From positions 186,001 through 250,000 of the forward strand of contig JAXLZA010000005.1 of assembly GCA_046351135.1 (NCBI GenBank): a DNA stretch of 64,000 nt, in the 5' to 3' direction. Below, piece by piece: positions 55,296-64,000 of this stretch. This DNA comes from UBA4427 sp046351135. Lineage in GTDB: Bacteria > Myxococcota_A > UBA9160 > UBA4427. Both the position numbers and the translations under genes were made by a program. Position 1 is the stretch's first letter. Every line of letters begins with the position of its first letter. The notes beneath the pieces were generated by a model. The model saw only the letters and a program-made list of their open reading frames with translations. It did no database searches and had not been told where the DNA came from.

Positions 55296-56717
55296 ATGGT
55301 CGAGCTGCCCGCGCTGGATCCGAGCGAGGCGCCGCGGGCGCGGCGCTGGGACGCGCTCATCCTCGGAAGCGGGGTGTCCGCCCTGGTCGCGGCGGCGCGG
55401 ATCGGCGCCGCGGGCCAGCGTGTCCTGGTCGTCGAGGAAGGCGCCCGGGCGACCCTGCCCCCCGCCCTGAAGGAGCCCTTCTTCCTCGCGGGCCTGCGCG
55501 ACGAGGGCGTGCTCGACGCCTGTCTCAAGACGCTCGCGGTGCCCCTGATCGATCGACGACGCATCGCGGCCGAGCGCCTCGCCTATCAGATCGCTGCGGA
55601 TCCCGTGCGCATCGACGTCGGCCAGGCCGCGGTGACGGCGGAGGAGCTGGTCGCCTGGGGGCTCGCGAAGCCGGACGAGGCCCAGACGCTGGTGCGCGAG
55701 CTGCTCGAGTCGTCGAAGGTCGAGCGCGGCGTCCTGCTCGAGTCGCCGGTCGTCCGCCTCGGACGCCGCACCGCCGGCAGCCGGCCCCCGCTCGGCCACC
55801 ATCGCCGCGGGCTCCCGGGCATCGTGCGCGGCCTGAAAGGCCTGCTCGCCGACCTCGTCGCCGCCCAGCTGCGGGCGCTCTCGAATCTCGGCCACAGCAG
55901 CCCGCCGCCCGAGTCCCAGGCGCGGCTGCTCGGCATCCCCCTGGCCGGCGGGGCGGGCTTCGCCGACGAGCCGCCCTGGCTCTGCGACCTGCTGCGCAAG
56001 CGGGTCGCCGCGTCCTATGGGGATTTCCGGACCCTGAACGGCGACTTCGAGCTGGTCTCGGTCTCGGGCCAGCCCGGGGTGCGCGTGCGCCGGACCGGCG
56101 AGATCTGGCTCGGGCGAACGCTGATCCTCGCCGCCGCCCCGTCCGCCCTGCGCGACCACTACCAGGACACGAGCGCGGCCGGACCGGGGGCGCCGCCGCG
56201 GCCGGTGCCCGGAATCCTCGCCCGCGGCGGGGGGCGAGCCTTCCGGGCCGCCTTCCTGTTCAGCGTGCCGACGGCGATCCTGCCCGAGGGCATGAGCGCC
56301 CGGCTGATCCTCCCGGCCCGGGACGACGACCACCCCACGACCGCGGTCACCGCCTTCCCGAGCCAGACCCACGCCCAGCGCGTCGACCTCGTCGCCCGCG
56401 CCGTCGTCCCCGACCGCGACCCGGAGCGCATCGCCCGCCTGCAGCAGGGCATCGCGGCGCGCCTGCGCGAGCTGATGCCCTTCTGCCGCGACACCCTCGT
56501 CGCCCTCGACGTCGAGATGCCGCGCTGGGACGGCGACGACGGCTGGCTCGAGGACCCGGCGCCCGGCATGGGTTGGCCGGCGGAGCTCGACCTGCGAATC
56601 TCCCAGCGCCCCTCCATCTACCATCTCGACCGCGCCGCCGTCGGTGCCCTCGGCCTCGAGGGAGACCTGTTGCTCGGCTGGCGCGGCGGCGAGGCGATTG
56701 CCGCCGAGCTCTCGTGA
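55296..56717 (+). CDS. FAD/NAD(P)-binding oxidoreductase-like protein, role unknown
   Basis: 473 residues. The N-terminus has a Rossmann dinucleotide motif (ALILGSGVSALVAAARIGAA then GQRVLVVEEGARATLPP), close to amine-oxidase/phytoene-desaturase-type flavoproteins, with the third Gly of GxGxxG replaced by Ala. The C-terminus ends YHLDRAAVGALGLEGDLLLG WRGGEAIAAELS, resembling the second FAD-contact region. The middle is not recognised. The ATG at 55296 overlaps a TTG; it starts 16 bases after purM. The ABC exporter gene begins 61 bases after its end. A pigment, lipid or steroid substrate is possible but unsupported. Confidence 0.65.
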   Translation: MVELPALDPSEAPRARRWDALILGSGVSALVAAARIGAAGQRVLVVEEGARATLPPALKEPFFLAGLRDEGVLDACLKTLAVPLIDRRRIAAERLAYQIAADPVRIDVGQAAVTAEELVAWGLAKPDEAQTLVRELLESSKVERGVLLESPVVRLGRRTAGSRPPLGHHRRGLPGIVRGLKGLLADLVAAQLRALSNLGHSSPPPESQARLLGIPLAGGAGFADEPPWLCDLLRKRVAASYGDFRTLNGDFELVSVSGQPGVRVRRTGEIWLGRTLILAAAPSALRDHYQDTSAAGPGAPPRPVPGILARGGGRAFRAAFLFSVPTAILPEGMSARLILPARDDDHPTTAVTAFPSQTHAQRVDLVARAVVPDRDPERIARLQQGIAARLRELMPFCRDTLVALDVEMPRWDGDDGWLEDPAPGMGWPAELDLRISQRPSIYHLDRAAVGALGLEGDLLLGWRGGEAIAAELS

Positions 56718-56778
56718 GACGGTCACCGCCCGCCGCGGCGAGGCCGACGCAGCGCGAGCGCTGGGGGAGGACGCATCC

Positions 56779-58623
56779 GTGCGATCCGAGGACGAAGCGG
56801 GCGGACTGACGACCGGAGCCCACCCGGGCGGGCTGGGCTCGAAGGCCCGGCGCGGCGCGAGCGTGGCCGACCTGGTCCGCACGCTGCGCCTCTCGTTCCG
56901 CTATCCGCTCGGGATCGCGGCGACCTTCCTGTTCGCGACGCTCTTCTCCGCCAGCCGCTACGTGATGACGTGGCTGACGAAGCCGGTGATCGACGACGTC
57001 CTGATCCCGGCCCAGGCCCAGGGCGAGATCGCGCTGTCGACGCTCACGCCGCGGCTCGGCGAGCTCGGATTGATCCTCGGGCTCGCGCTGCTGATCTCGC
57101 CGCCCGTCATGTTCTTCCGGCTCTACGTCGCGAACCGGGTGGTCGGACGGGTCCGCCGGGACGTCGACCAGCGCGTCGCACGCAAGTTCCTCGCGGCGCC
57201 GCTTCGGCTCCACCGCGGCGAGGCCAGCGGCGAGCTGCTCTCCCGGGCCCTCACCGACGCCCAGCTCGCCGTCCGCACGCTCGAGGTCGTCTACAAGGAC
57301 GTGGTCGAGGACTTCATGCTGCTCGTCGGCGGCGTGGTCGCGATGTTCGTGCTGTCGTGGCAGCTCTCGCTGCTCGCAGTGGGCATGGTCCCGATCCTGC
57401 TGCTCGTGCTCGGGCATTTCGGCGGCCAGATCCAGCGGCGGACCCAGAAGCGGCAGGAGACCCAGAGCGACCTCTCCCAGCGCCTGATCGCGATCCTCTC
57501 GGGCATCAAGGTCATCAAGGCCTTCGGCGGCGAGGAGGTCGAGAGCGAGGCCTTCGCCCGGGAGACCGAGACCTACTTCCGGCGACACATGAAGCTGATC
57601 TTCCAGAAGGCGATGGCGAAGACCGCGAGCCACACCATCAACCAGCTCGTCGGGGCCGCCGTGCTCGCCGTCGGCGTCTACTTCGTCCTGACCCATACCT
57701 TCGGCCTGACGACCGGCACACTCAGCTCGTTCGCCCTGATGCTCTCCCAGGTCGGCAAGCCGATCCGCAGCCTCACGATCTCCTACACGACGATCATGGA
57801 GTCGAACGCCGGCGCCCAGCGCCTGTTCGAGGTCTTCGACATGGAGGAGGAGGTCCCCGACCGCCCGCAGGCCCGGGCGATGCGCGGCCTGCAGCAGGGC
57901 ATCCGCTTCCGCGACGTCCACTTCGACTACGGCCAGGGGCCGATCCTGTCCGGCATCGACCTCGAGGTGAAGCCCGGCGAGGTGATCGCCGTCGTCGGTC
58001 GGACGGGCACGGGCAAGTCGACGCTGATGGATCTGCTGCTGCGCTTCCACGATCCGACGAAGGGCAGCATCGAGATCGACGGCGTCGACCTGCGCGACCT
58101 GAAGCGGAAGTCCTTCCTCGACCACGTCGCCGTCGTGACCCAGGAGCCCTTCCTCTTCGACGCGACGATCCTCGAGAACATCCGCTACGGGAAGCCCGAC
58201 GCGACCCTCGAGCAGGTGAAGGCGGCGGCCGCCGCGGCCTCGGCGGACGAGTTCATCGCGGAGCTGCCGCAGGGCTACGACACGCCGGTCGGCGAGTTCG
58301 GCCTGCGGCTCTCCGGGGGGCAGCGCCAGCGCATCACGATCGCGCGGGCGATCCTCGCCGAGCCCGAGATCCTCGTCTTCGACGAGGCGACGAGCTCCCT
58401 CGACGCGAAGACCGAGCGGGCGGTGCAGCTCGCGATCGAGTCGCTGCGCGGCCAGCGCACGATCTTCCTCGTCGCCCACCGCCTGACGACGATCCGCCAC
58501 GCCGACCGCATCGTCGTCCTCGACGCGGGCCGCGTCGTCGACGTCGGCTCCCACGAGGCCCTGCTCGCGCGGCCCGGCATCTACCGCGAGCTGGTCGGCG
58601 CCGACCGGACGACCTCGGCGTAG
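56779..58623 (+). CDS. MsbA-like ABC lipid exporter (ATPase and permease)
   Basis: 614 residues: N-terminal membrane domain with six predicted helices, then an ATPase with all motifs intact: Walker A GRTGTGKST, Q loop VTQEPFLFD, signature LRLSGGQRQ, Walker B LVFDEATSSLD and switch His IFLVAHRLTTIR. It should work as a homodimer. Family resemblance is to MsbA/lipid A-core exporters and it lies beside LPS-type glycosyltransferases, so lipid A or another glycolipid is the likely cargo. The GTG 56779 has GGAGG eight bases upstream. Its last 43 bases overlap the 3' end of the convergent GT4 gene. Confidence 0.88.
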   Translation: MRSEDEAGGLTTGAHPGGLGSKARRGASVADLVRTLRLSFRYPLGIAATFLFATLFSASRYVMTWLTKPVIDDVLIPAQAQGEIALSTLTPRLGELGLILGLALLISPPVMFFRLYVANRVVGRVRRDVDQRVARKFLAAPLRLHRGEASGELLSRALTDAQLAVRTLEVVYKDVVEDFMLLVGGVVAMFVLSWQLSLLAVGMVPILLLVLGHFGGQIQRRTQKRQETQSDLSQRLIAILSGIKVIKAFGGEEVESEAFARETETYFRRHMKLIFQKAMAKTASHTINQLVGAAVLAVGVYFVLTHTFGLTTGTLSSFALMLSQVGKPIRSLTISYTTIMESNAGAQRLFEVFDMEEEVPDRPQARAMRGLQQGIRFRDVHFDYGQGPILSGIDLEVKPGEVIAVVGRTGTGKSTLMDLLLRFHDPTKGSIEIDGVDLRDLKRKSFLDHVAVVTQEPFLFDATILENIRYGKPDATLEQVKAAAAAASADEFIAELPQGYDTPVGEFGLRLSGGQRQRITIARAILAEPEILVFDEATSSLDAKTERAVQLAIESLRGQRTIFLVAHRLTTIRHADRIVVLDAGRVVDVGSHEALLARPGIYRELVGADRTTSA

Positions 58624-59843
58624 AAGGCCTCGGTGAAGGCCGCCATGTGCTCCGGCGAGCAGCGCGCCCGGGCGTCGCGCCGGGCCGCCTCCCCCATCGC
58701 GCGGCGGGCGATCGGATCGGCGGCGAGGCGCTCCCAGGCGGCCGCGAGCGCCTCGGGTCGCTCGTCGACGAGCAGCCCGGTCTCGCCCTCCACGATGATC
58801 TCCGGGATCGCGCCGCGCCGCGTGCCGACGAGGGGAAGGCCGAGGGCTGCCGCCTCGCGCAGCGCGCGACAGGTCCCGTCGGATCCCGGCACGAGGAACG
58901 TGAAGAGATCCATCGCCGCGAGGAGCGGCGCATAGTCGTCGACGCGGTAGCCCGCCCGCACGACGCAGCCCTCGAGCCCGCGTGCGCGCACCGGCCCGTC
59001 GACGACCTCCGCCGCCCGCGTCCCGCGCCCGAAGAGCACGAGCCGCAGCTCGGGCCGCCGACGCACGCAGGCCGCCAGCGCATCGAGGAGCAGATCGAAG
59101 CGGCGATGCGCCTGCAGCCGCGCGACGACCCCGATCAGCAGCCCGTCCTCCGGGACACCGAGGGCCTCGCAGGCGAGCCGTCGTCGCCGAGCGCGCGCGC
59201 CCTCCGGCGTCTCGTCCGGGCGGTTCGCCTGCGCGCGGGCGAGGGCCTCGAGGTCGACCGCACCCGGTGTCACCGCGAGGGGCCCGATCGGCCGGACGCG
59301 CCGATTCGCCGCGGCGCTCGCGGCGCCGACGCAGAGGAGCCCGTCGCAGGCGCGTCCGAAGAGCCAGCGATTCCACGGCCGATCGGCGATCGGCTCGGCC
59401 CGGGACGCGAACCGCACGATCCGCGTCGGGCCGCCGCGTCCTCCGGCTTCGGCCGACGGACCGACGGTCGACGCGGACGCGGACACGGACGCCAGCGGCA
59501 GTCGGCCGAGGGCGCGGGCGGCGAGCACGTGGTCGCGGGTATGCCAGGTGTGGACGACGTCGAAGGGGCCGCCGAGCGCAGCCGTCGCGAGCCATTCGGC
59601 GAGTCGCCCGACCCGGGCACCGTCCCCGCGCTGCCACGCGCTGCGCCCGGGCGCGATCCGCGCGATCGGGGCGAGCCCGCGCTTCGCCGCCTCCTCGGCG
59701 AGGCTGCGACCGGCGCCGGCGGGGGGCTGCGGGCACACGAGCTCGATCTCGTGGCCGCGCGCGCGCATCGCGCGCATCAGCAGGAGCATCGGCTCCGCCG
59801 GCCCGGTCCATTTCCAGTCGCTCACCAGATGCAGGATCTTCAA
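58581..59843 (-). CDS. Family 4 glycosyltransferase
   Basis: 420 residues, GT-B fold. KILHLVSDWKWTGPAEPMLL at the start, DVVHTWHTRDHVLAARALGR, then in the C-terminal domain IGVVARLQAHRRFDLLLDAL, LVLFGRGTRAAEVV, YRVDDYAPLLAAMDLFTFLV and the donor-binding SDGTCRALREAAALGLPLVG TRRGAIPEI. The E-x7-E motif is replaced by this SDGTCRALREAAA stretch. The start is TTG 59843, overlapping the previous stop (TTGA). Likely adds a sugar to LPS core or a capsule; donor unknown. The 3' end overlaps the MsbA-like gene on the other strand. Confidence 0.85.
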   Translation of the reverse strand: MKILHLVSDWKWTGPAEPMLLLMRAMRARGHEIELVCPQPPAGAGRSLAEEAAKRGLAPIARIAPGRSAWQRGDGARVGRLAEWLATAALGGPFDVVHTWHTRDHVLAARALGRLPLASVSASASTVGPSAEAGGRGGPTRIVRFASRAEPIADRPWNRWLFGRACDGLLCVGAASAAANRRVRPIGPLAVTPGAVDLEALARAQANRPDETPEGARARRRRLACEALGVPEDGLLIGVVARLQAHRRFDLLLDALAACVRRRPELRLVLFGRGTRAAEVVDGPVRARGLEGCVVRAGYRVDDYAPLLAAMDLFTFLVPGSDGTCRALREAAALGLPLVGTRRGAIPEIIVEGETGLLVDERPEALAAAWERLAADPIARRAMGEAARRDARARCSPEHMAAFTEAFYAEVVRSAPTSSR

Positions 59844-60691
59844 GCGCGGGGTGCCGTCCCGGGCCCCTGCGCGAGGTCGTCGCCGGAGGCGGTGCGCGTC
59901 CGCTCCCAGAGCTTCGCGTACTTGAGAAAGACGTAGAACCCGCTCGCCACCGCGATCACGAAGCCCGGCATCCCGTCGAGGAAGCCGCGGCGCAGGACGT
60001 AGCTCCGCAGGAAGCGCGCCGGCGGATGGAAGAGCAGCTGGCGCCAGCCCGCGCGGGCGCCCTCGCGGGCCAGCGCCGCCGCCGCCTCTCCGCTGAAGAA
60101 CTGGATGCGCGCGATCTGGTCGGCGAGATCGCGGTAGCTGTAGTGGAGCAGCTCGCCCTCGAGGCGCGCGACGCGGCCGTCGACCTCGACACGGCCGTGG
60201 GGATCGCGGCCGACGAAACGGGCGCACGAGCGCCGGAAGAGCCGCAGCTTCCAGTCGGGATGGAAGTCGCCGTGGCGGATCCAGCGGCCGAGATGCCAGG
60301 TCGAGCGGTCGATCTCGTAGGCGACGACCTCGTCGCCCGCGGAGCGCCCTCCTCCGCCCGCGCCCGCGGTCCGGGCGAGCGCGCTGCGCATCGCCTCGGC
60401 GAGGACTGGTGTCACGACCTCGTCGGGATCCAGGATGAAGGCCCAGTCGTGCTGGGCGAGCGATACCGCGAAGCGCTTCTGCTCGACGTCGCCGGCGTAG
60501 GCGCGGCGCTCGACCCGCGAAGCGAGGCGCCGGGCGACCGCCTCGCTCCCGTCGCGGCTCTTCGCGTCGACGACGACCACGATCTCGTCGGCCCAGGCCA
60601 CGGAGGCGAGCGCGCGCTCGAGCTCCCGCTCCTCGTCACAGGCGAGCATGCAGACGCTGACGGGCTCGCGCGCGGATCCCGCGGCGCTCAT
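59840..60691 (-). CDS. WaaE/KdtX-like family 2 glycosyltransferase
   Basis: 283 residues. VSVCMLACDEERELERALAS, WADEIVVVVDAKSRDGSEAV, the KRFAVSLAQHDWAFILDPDE segment with the catalytic Asp pair, then GDFHPDWKLRLFRRSCARFV, GRDPHGRVEV and LLHYSYRDLADQIARI. This is the pattern of lipopolysaccharide core beta-1,4-glucosyltransferases of the WaaE type. A hydrophobic segment near the C-terminus (residues about 240-258) may be membrane-associated. ATG 60691 overlaps the spoT stop (ATGA). Followed by the GT4 gene, also overlapping. Confidence 0.86.
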   Translation of the reverse strand: MSAAGSAREPVSVCMLACDEERELERALASVAWADEIVVVVDAKSRDGSEAVARRLASRVERRAYAGDVEQKRFAVSLAQHDWAFILDPDEVVTPVLAEAMRSALARTAGAGGGGRSAGDEVVAYEIDRSTWHLGRWIRHGDFHPDWKLRLFRRSCARFVGRDPHGRVEVDGRVARLEGELLHYSYRDLADQIARIQFFSGEAAAALAREGARAGWRQLLFHPPARFLRSYVLRRGFLDGMPGFVIAVASGFYVFLKYAKLWERTRTASGDDLAQGPGTAPRA

Positions 60692-62877
60692 CCGCGCAGC
60701 CGCTCGACGGACCGCACGCCCTTGACCCGGCGGATCTCCTTCATGACGGCGGCGAGGGTCTGCGCGTCCTGGACCCAGAGCTCGAAGTACTGCTCCGCCC
60801 CCGTCCCCTGGGTTCCCTCGGTCGTGACGCGCGCCGAGCCGATGTTGATGCCCGCGGCGGAGATCGTGTTCGTGATCTTGGCCAGCATGCCGGGCTCGTC
60901 CCGGGACAGCACCCGGATCTCGACCGCGCGCTTGACGTCGCTCGCGGCGTCCCAGTCGACCTCGATCCGCCGCGCCGGATCGAGGGCGAAGACCTTGACG
61001 CAGCCGCGCGTATGGACGGTGACCCCGCGGCCGCGGGTCACGAAGCCGATGATCTCGTCGCCGGGCAGCGGCTCGCAGCAGCCGGCGAAGCGGACGAGGA
61101 CGTCGGCGGTCCCCGACACGCGCACGCCCGAGGTCGAGCGGCGCCGCTCGCGGGTGAAGAGCTGCCGGAGCCGCTTCGGCACGACGGAGACCGCCGCCGC
61201 CACCGGCGCGGAGGGCGTGGGCGGGGACGTCGCCGCGACCCCGAGCAGCTTCCGCACGACGGTCGCCGTCGTCAGCTTGCCGTAGCTGAGCGCCGCGAGG
61301 ACCTCGTCGGCGGTCTGCCCCGGCCACTCGCTCGCGACGTAGCGCGCGAGGCGTCCGTCCTGCTCGACCTGGGCGAGGGTCGCGTCGTTCTTGCGCAGCT
61401 CTCGCTGGAGCAGGTCGCGGCCGAGCTCGACGGCGCGCTGCTTGTTCGCCTGGCGGATCGCGTGGCGGATGTGGTTGCGGGCCTTCGAGGAGACGGCGAA
61501 CTCGAGCCAGTCCTTGCGCGGCGCGCGCTCGGGCTGGGTCAGGATCTCGACGGTATCCCCGCCCTTCAGCTTCTGGCGCAGGGGGACGAGGCGGCCGTTG
61601 ACCCGGGCGCCGGCGCAGTGGGAGCCGACCTCGCTGTGGATCGCGTAGGCGAAGTCGACGGGCGTCGAGCCGGCCGGCAGGTTGATGACCTCGCCCTTCG
61701 GCGTGAAGACGAAGACCTCGTCGGGGAAGAGGTTCAGCTTGACCGCGTCGAGGAACTCGTGGGGATCCTGGATCTCCTTCTGCCACTCGACGAGCTGGCG
61801 CAGCCAGTCGAACTTCGAGTCGTCGCGCTCGGCGGCGACTCGGCCCTCCTTGTAGCGCCAGTGGGCGGCGATGCCGAGCTCGGCATCGCGGTGCATCTCG
61901 CGCGTCCGGATCTGGATCTCCATGCGCTCGCCGAACTGGCCGACGACGGTCGTGTGGAGCGAGCGGTAGCCGTTCGGCTTCGGCAGCGCGATGTAGTCCT
62001 TGAAGCGCCCCGGGACCGGCGGCCAGATCGCGTGGATCTGCCCGAGCACCGCATAACAATCCCCGATCGACCCGTCGATCACGACGCGGAACCCGATCGC
62101 GTCGTAGATCTGCTCGAGCTCGATGTCGTTGCCCTTCATCTTGGCGTGGATCGACGAGATGTCCTTGACGCGCCCGTTGACCTCGCAGGGCAGATTCAGC
62201 TCGGCGAGGCGGGACGAGATGATGCCGATCACGTTCTCGATGTAGCGCTCGCGCTCGGGGCGCGAGATCAGGAGCCGCGCCTCGAGCTCGGCCGAGACCT
62301 CGGGCTCCAGCGCGCGGAAGGCCAGGTCCTCGAGCTCCTGCTTCATCCAGTAGACGCCGAGGCGGTGGGCGAGCGGGACGTAGATGTCCATCGTCTCCTG
62401 GGCCACCCGTCGCCGCGCGTCCTCGCCCATGTGGACGATCGTCCGCATGTTGTGGAGCCGATCCGCGAGCTTGATCATCAGGATGCGGATGTCCTCGGAC
62501 ATCGCGATCAGCATCTTGCGGAAGTTCTCGGCCTGCTGCTCGCGGGCGCTGCGGAACTCGATGCGGGCGATCTTCGTGAGGCCCTCGACGAGGAAGGCGA
62601 CCTTCGGGCCGAAGAGGCGCTCGATCTCCTCGCGGGTCGTCAGCGTGTCCTCGAGCGTGTCGTGGAGCAGGCCCGCGATGATCGTGTCTTCGTCGACGAA
62701 GAGCTCGAGCAGGATGCCCGCGACCTCGAGGGGATGGATCAGGTAGGGCTCGCCGGACAGGCGCTCCTGGCCGTCGTGGACCTTGGCCGTGAAGACGTAG
62801 GCCCGCTGGAGCCGCGCGAGGTCGACCTGGGGGTTGTACTCGAGCAGGCGGTCGGCGATGTCGTTGAAGCGGAGCAT
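60688..62877 (-). CDS. spoT: Bifunctional (p)ppGpp synthetase/hydrolase (RelA/SpoT family)
   Basis: 729 residues. The HD hydrolase domain has IIAGLLHDTLEDT and KLADRLHNMRT; the synthetase domain has RFKDYIALPKPNGYRSLHTT and EIQIRTREMHRDAELGIAAH. RFKD rather than ExDD marks the bifunctional Rel/SpoT type. A TGS domain (EVFVFTPKGEVINLPAGSTP), a zinc-finger-like region with GCCEPLPGDEIIGFVTRGRG and a C-terminal ACT domain follow. It makes and destroys the stringent alarmone. Start ATG 62877. The 160-base gap to gmk holds no rpoZ. Confidence 0.95.
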   Translation of the reverse strand: MLRFNDIADRLLEYNPQVDLARLQRAYVFTAKVHDGQERLSGEPYLIHPLEVAGILLELFVDEDTIIAGLLHDTLEDTLTTREEIERLFGPKVAFLVEGLTKIARIEFRSAREQQAENFRKMLIAMSEDIRILMIKLADRLHNMRTIVHMGEDARRRVAQETMDIYVPLAHRLGVYWMKQELEDLAFRALEPEVSAELEARLLISRPERERYIENVIGIISSRLAELNLPCEVNGRVKDISSIHAKMKGNDIELEQIYDAIGFRVVIDGSIGDCYAVLGQIHAIWPPVPGRFKDYIALPKPNGYRSLHTTVVGQFGERMEIQIRTREMHRDAELGIAAHWRYKEGRVAAERDDSKFDWLRQLVEWQKEIQDPHEFLDAVKLNLFPDEVFVFTPKGEVINLPAGSTPVDFAYAIHSEVGSHCAGARVNGRLVPLRQKLKGGDTVEILTQPERAPRKDWLEFAVSSKARNHIRHAIRQANKQRAVELGRDLLQRELRKNDATLAQVEQDGRLARYVASEWPGQTADEVLAALSYGKLTTATVVRKLLGVAATSPPTPSAPVAAAVSVVPKRLRQLFTRERRRSTSGVRVSGTADVLVRFAGCCEPLPGDEIIGFVTRGRGVTVHTRGCVKVFALDPARRIEVDWDAASDVKRAVEIRVLSRDEPGMLAKITNTISAAGINIGSARVTTEGTQGTGAEQYFELWVQDAQTLAAVMKEIRRVKGVRSVERLRG

Positions 62878-63037
62878 CGTGGAGACCGGAACGCCTTCAG
62901 TTTCAGGGGGTTGCGGAGTCGGGCGTCCGCGACAGCGTACCGGCGGCCCGGGGGCGGGGCAACGCGCGAGCGGGGCCGTCGACCCGACCCGCGCGCGACC
63001 CGCCAGCGAGCCGCGCGCGAGGGCGTGCGGCCGCGGC

Positions 63038-63757
63038 TCAGCGCTTCGCGGTCGGCGCGCCCGCCTGGGCGGCGAGGAAGGCCGTCATCACGCCTGCGCG
63101 ACCGAAGCGACCCCGGACCGACTCCTCGCGGCCCGCGCGCACGGCGTGGATCACGTGCAGCACGTCGTCGACCGCGCGCTCGAGCTCGTCGTTGACGACC
63201 GCGAAGTCGAAGATCTCCGCCGCCGCGAGCTCGCGATCGGAGAGCGCCATCCGCCGCTGGATCACCGCCTCGTCGTCGGTCCCGCGCCCGCGCAGCCGCT
63301 CCTCGAGCACCGCCAGCGAGGGCGGCAGCAGGAAGATCAGGCAGGCGTCGGCGATCCGCTTCTTGACCTGGGCCGCCCCCTGGACCTCGATCTCGAGCAC
63401 GACGTCGTGGCCCTCGGCGAGGGGCGCCTCGATCGCATTCCAGCTCGTGCCGTAGACGTTGCCCCCGTACTCGGCGTGCTCGAGGAAGCGCCCCTCGGCG
63501 ACGAGCTCCCGGAAGCGGCCGGGCGACACGAAGTGATAGTGGACGCCGTCCTGCTCGCCGGCCCGGGGCGCCCGCGTCGTGTGCGACGTCGACAGCCGGA
63601 GCACGGGGTCGCGCTCGAGGATGCGCCGGCAGATCGTCGTCTTGCCGGTCCCGGACGGCGCGGCGATCACGAAGACGTGGCCGCGCCGGGTCGCCCGCGT
63701 TCCGATCACGCCCGAGTCCGCGATCGGGGTCGCCCGGTCCCCGTCCCTCGCCGTCAT
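63038..63757 (-). CDS. gmk: Guanylate kinase
   Basis: 239 residues. Walker A IAAPSGTGKTTICRRILERD, GMP-binding STSHTTRAPRAGEQDGVHYH, and EIEVQGAAQVKKRIADACLI. It phosphorylates GMP to GDP. An N-terminal extension of about 25 residues and a C-terminal tail of about 20 residues (GVMTAFLAAQAGAPTAKR) exceed the usual 205. ATG overlaps the remA stop (ATGA). The gene pair remA-gmk is widely conserved. Confidence 0.95.
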   Translation of the reverse strand: MTARDGDRATPIADSGVIGTRATRRGHVFVIAAPSGTGKTTICRRILERDPVLRLSTSHTTRAPRAGEQDGVHYHFVSPGRFRELVAEGRFLEHAEYGGNVYGTSWNAIEAPLAEGHDVVLEIEVQGAAQVKKRIADACLIFLLPPSLAVLEERLRGRGTDDEAVIQRRMALSDRELAAAEIFDFAVVNDELERAVDDVLHVIHAVRAGREESVRGRFGRAGVMTAFLAAQAGAPTAKR

Positions 63758-64000
63758 TGCTCGACCTCACCGTCGAAGTCCGGGGCGAGTCGCGTCGCGA
63801 TCGTCTCGGGCGTGATGGCGGAGAGGATGACGTGGTCGCTGTCGGTCAGCACGATCGAGCGCGTCCGTCTCCCCTCCGTCGCGTCGAGCAGCTTCCCACG
63901 CTTGCCGGCCTCCTCGCGCAGGCGCCGCATCGGGGACGAGGCCGGGGAGACGATCGCGATGACCCGCCCCGCCATGACGAGGTTCCCGTACCCGATGTTG
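63754..64000 (-). CDS. remA: RemA/DUF370 regulatory protein (5' end cut by window)
   Basis: The visible 82 codons give NIGYGNLVMAGRVIAIVSPA, then SSPMRRLREEAGKRGKLLDA and RRTRSIVLTDSDHVILSAIT ending PETIATRL, nearly the whole of a RemA-family protein; only the first few residues (usually MKLI-type) are missing. In Bacillus RemA is a DNA-binding activator of matrix and osmoprotectant genes; in Gram-negatives its role is little known. Translationally coupled to gmk. ATG 63975 is an internal Met, not the real start. Confidence 0.9.
   Translation of the reverse strand, partial: NIGYGNLVMAGRVIAIVSPASSPMRRLREEAGKRGKLLDATEGRRTRSIVLTDSDHVILSAITPETIATRLAPDFDGEVEQ

Overview
The window is a GC-rich, gene-dense piece of a bacterial chromosome with no phage, insertion sequence, CRISPR array or obvious foreign island. 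The organism looks like a deltaproteobacteria-type Gram-negative (Myxococcota, Desulfobacterota, Binatota or similar). The reasons are the look of the 16S rRNA, the lipoproteins and LPS-type genes, and gene pairs such as zapB-like/zapA/5-FCL, remA/gmk/spoT and hemW/hrcA/grpE/dnaK/dnaJ. This placement is an inference and no closer one is claimed. GTG and TTG starts and 4-base stop/start overlaps are common.

Layout. 1-4895 (minus): the 5' end of larB, then a compact chemotaxis operon read as MCP, cheW, cheY, cheA, cheC. cheA needs a -1 shift at an A7 run to be read in full. 5014-17286 (minus): thiL, lon, an LpoA-like TPR/periplasmic-binding lipoprotein, and the heat-shock group dnaJ, dnaK, grpE, hrcA with hemW upstream. 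17359-23516: an M16 protease (plus), a 0.73-kb structured non-coding gap, gamma-glutamyltransferase (minus) and a divergent cyclophilin lipoprotein (plus). 23611-23686: tRNA-Phe (plus).

23930-29975: a complete rRNA operon on the minus strand: promoter with A-tract, leader with boxA-like site, 16S, tRNA-Ile, tRNA-Ala, 23S, 5S, terminator. Both RNase III processing stems are visible as inverted repeats. 30008-32714 (minus): a zapB-like gene, zapA, 5-formyl-THF cyclo-ligase, tyrS. 32897-38940 (minus): gltB and gltD, glutamate synthase, behind a strong promoter and a long leader. 39402-46743 (minus): smc, ftsY, glpK and a glycerophosphodiesterase, closely spaced.

47096-54057 (minus): a translationally coupled cluster of a TIGR04283-like glycosyltransferase, two halves of a heterodimeric ABC exporter, a PAPS-type sulfotransferase and an aldehyde dehydrogenase. 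It is the best candidate for an undescribed pathway, perhaps making and exporting a sulfated glycolipid. 54167-58623 (plus): purM (predicted leaderless), an FAD-type oxidoreductase of unknown role and an MsbA-like exporter. 58581-64000 (minus): remA (DUF370, 5' end cut), gmk, spoT/rel, a WaaE-like glycosyltransferase and a GT4 glycosyltransferase. Envelope glycolipid assembly is the common theme of the last 17 kb; protein quality control is that of 5-20 kb.
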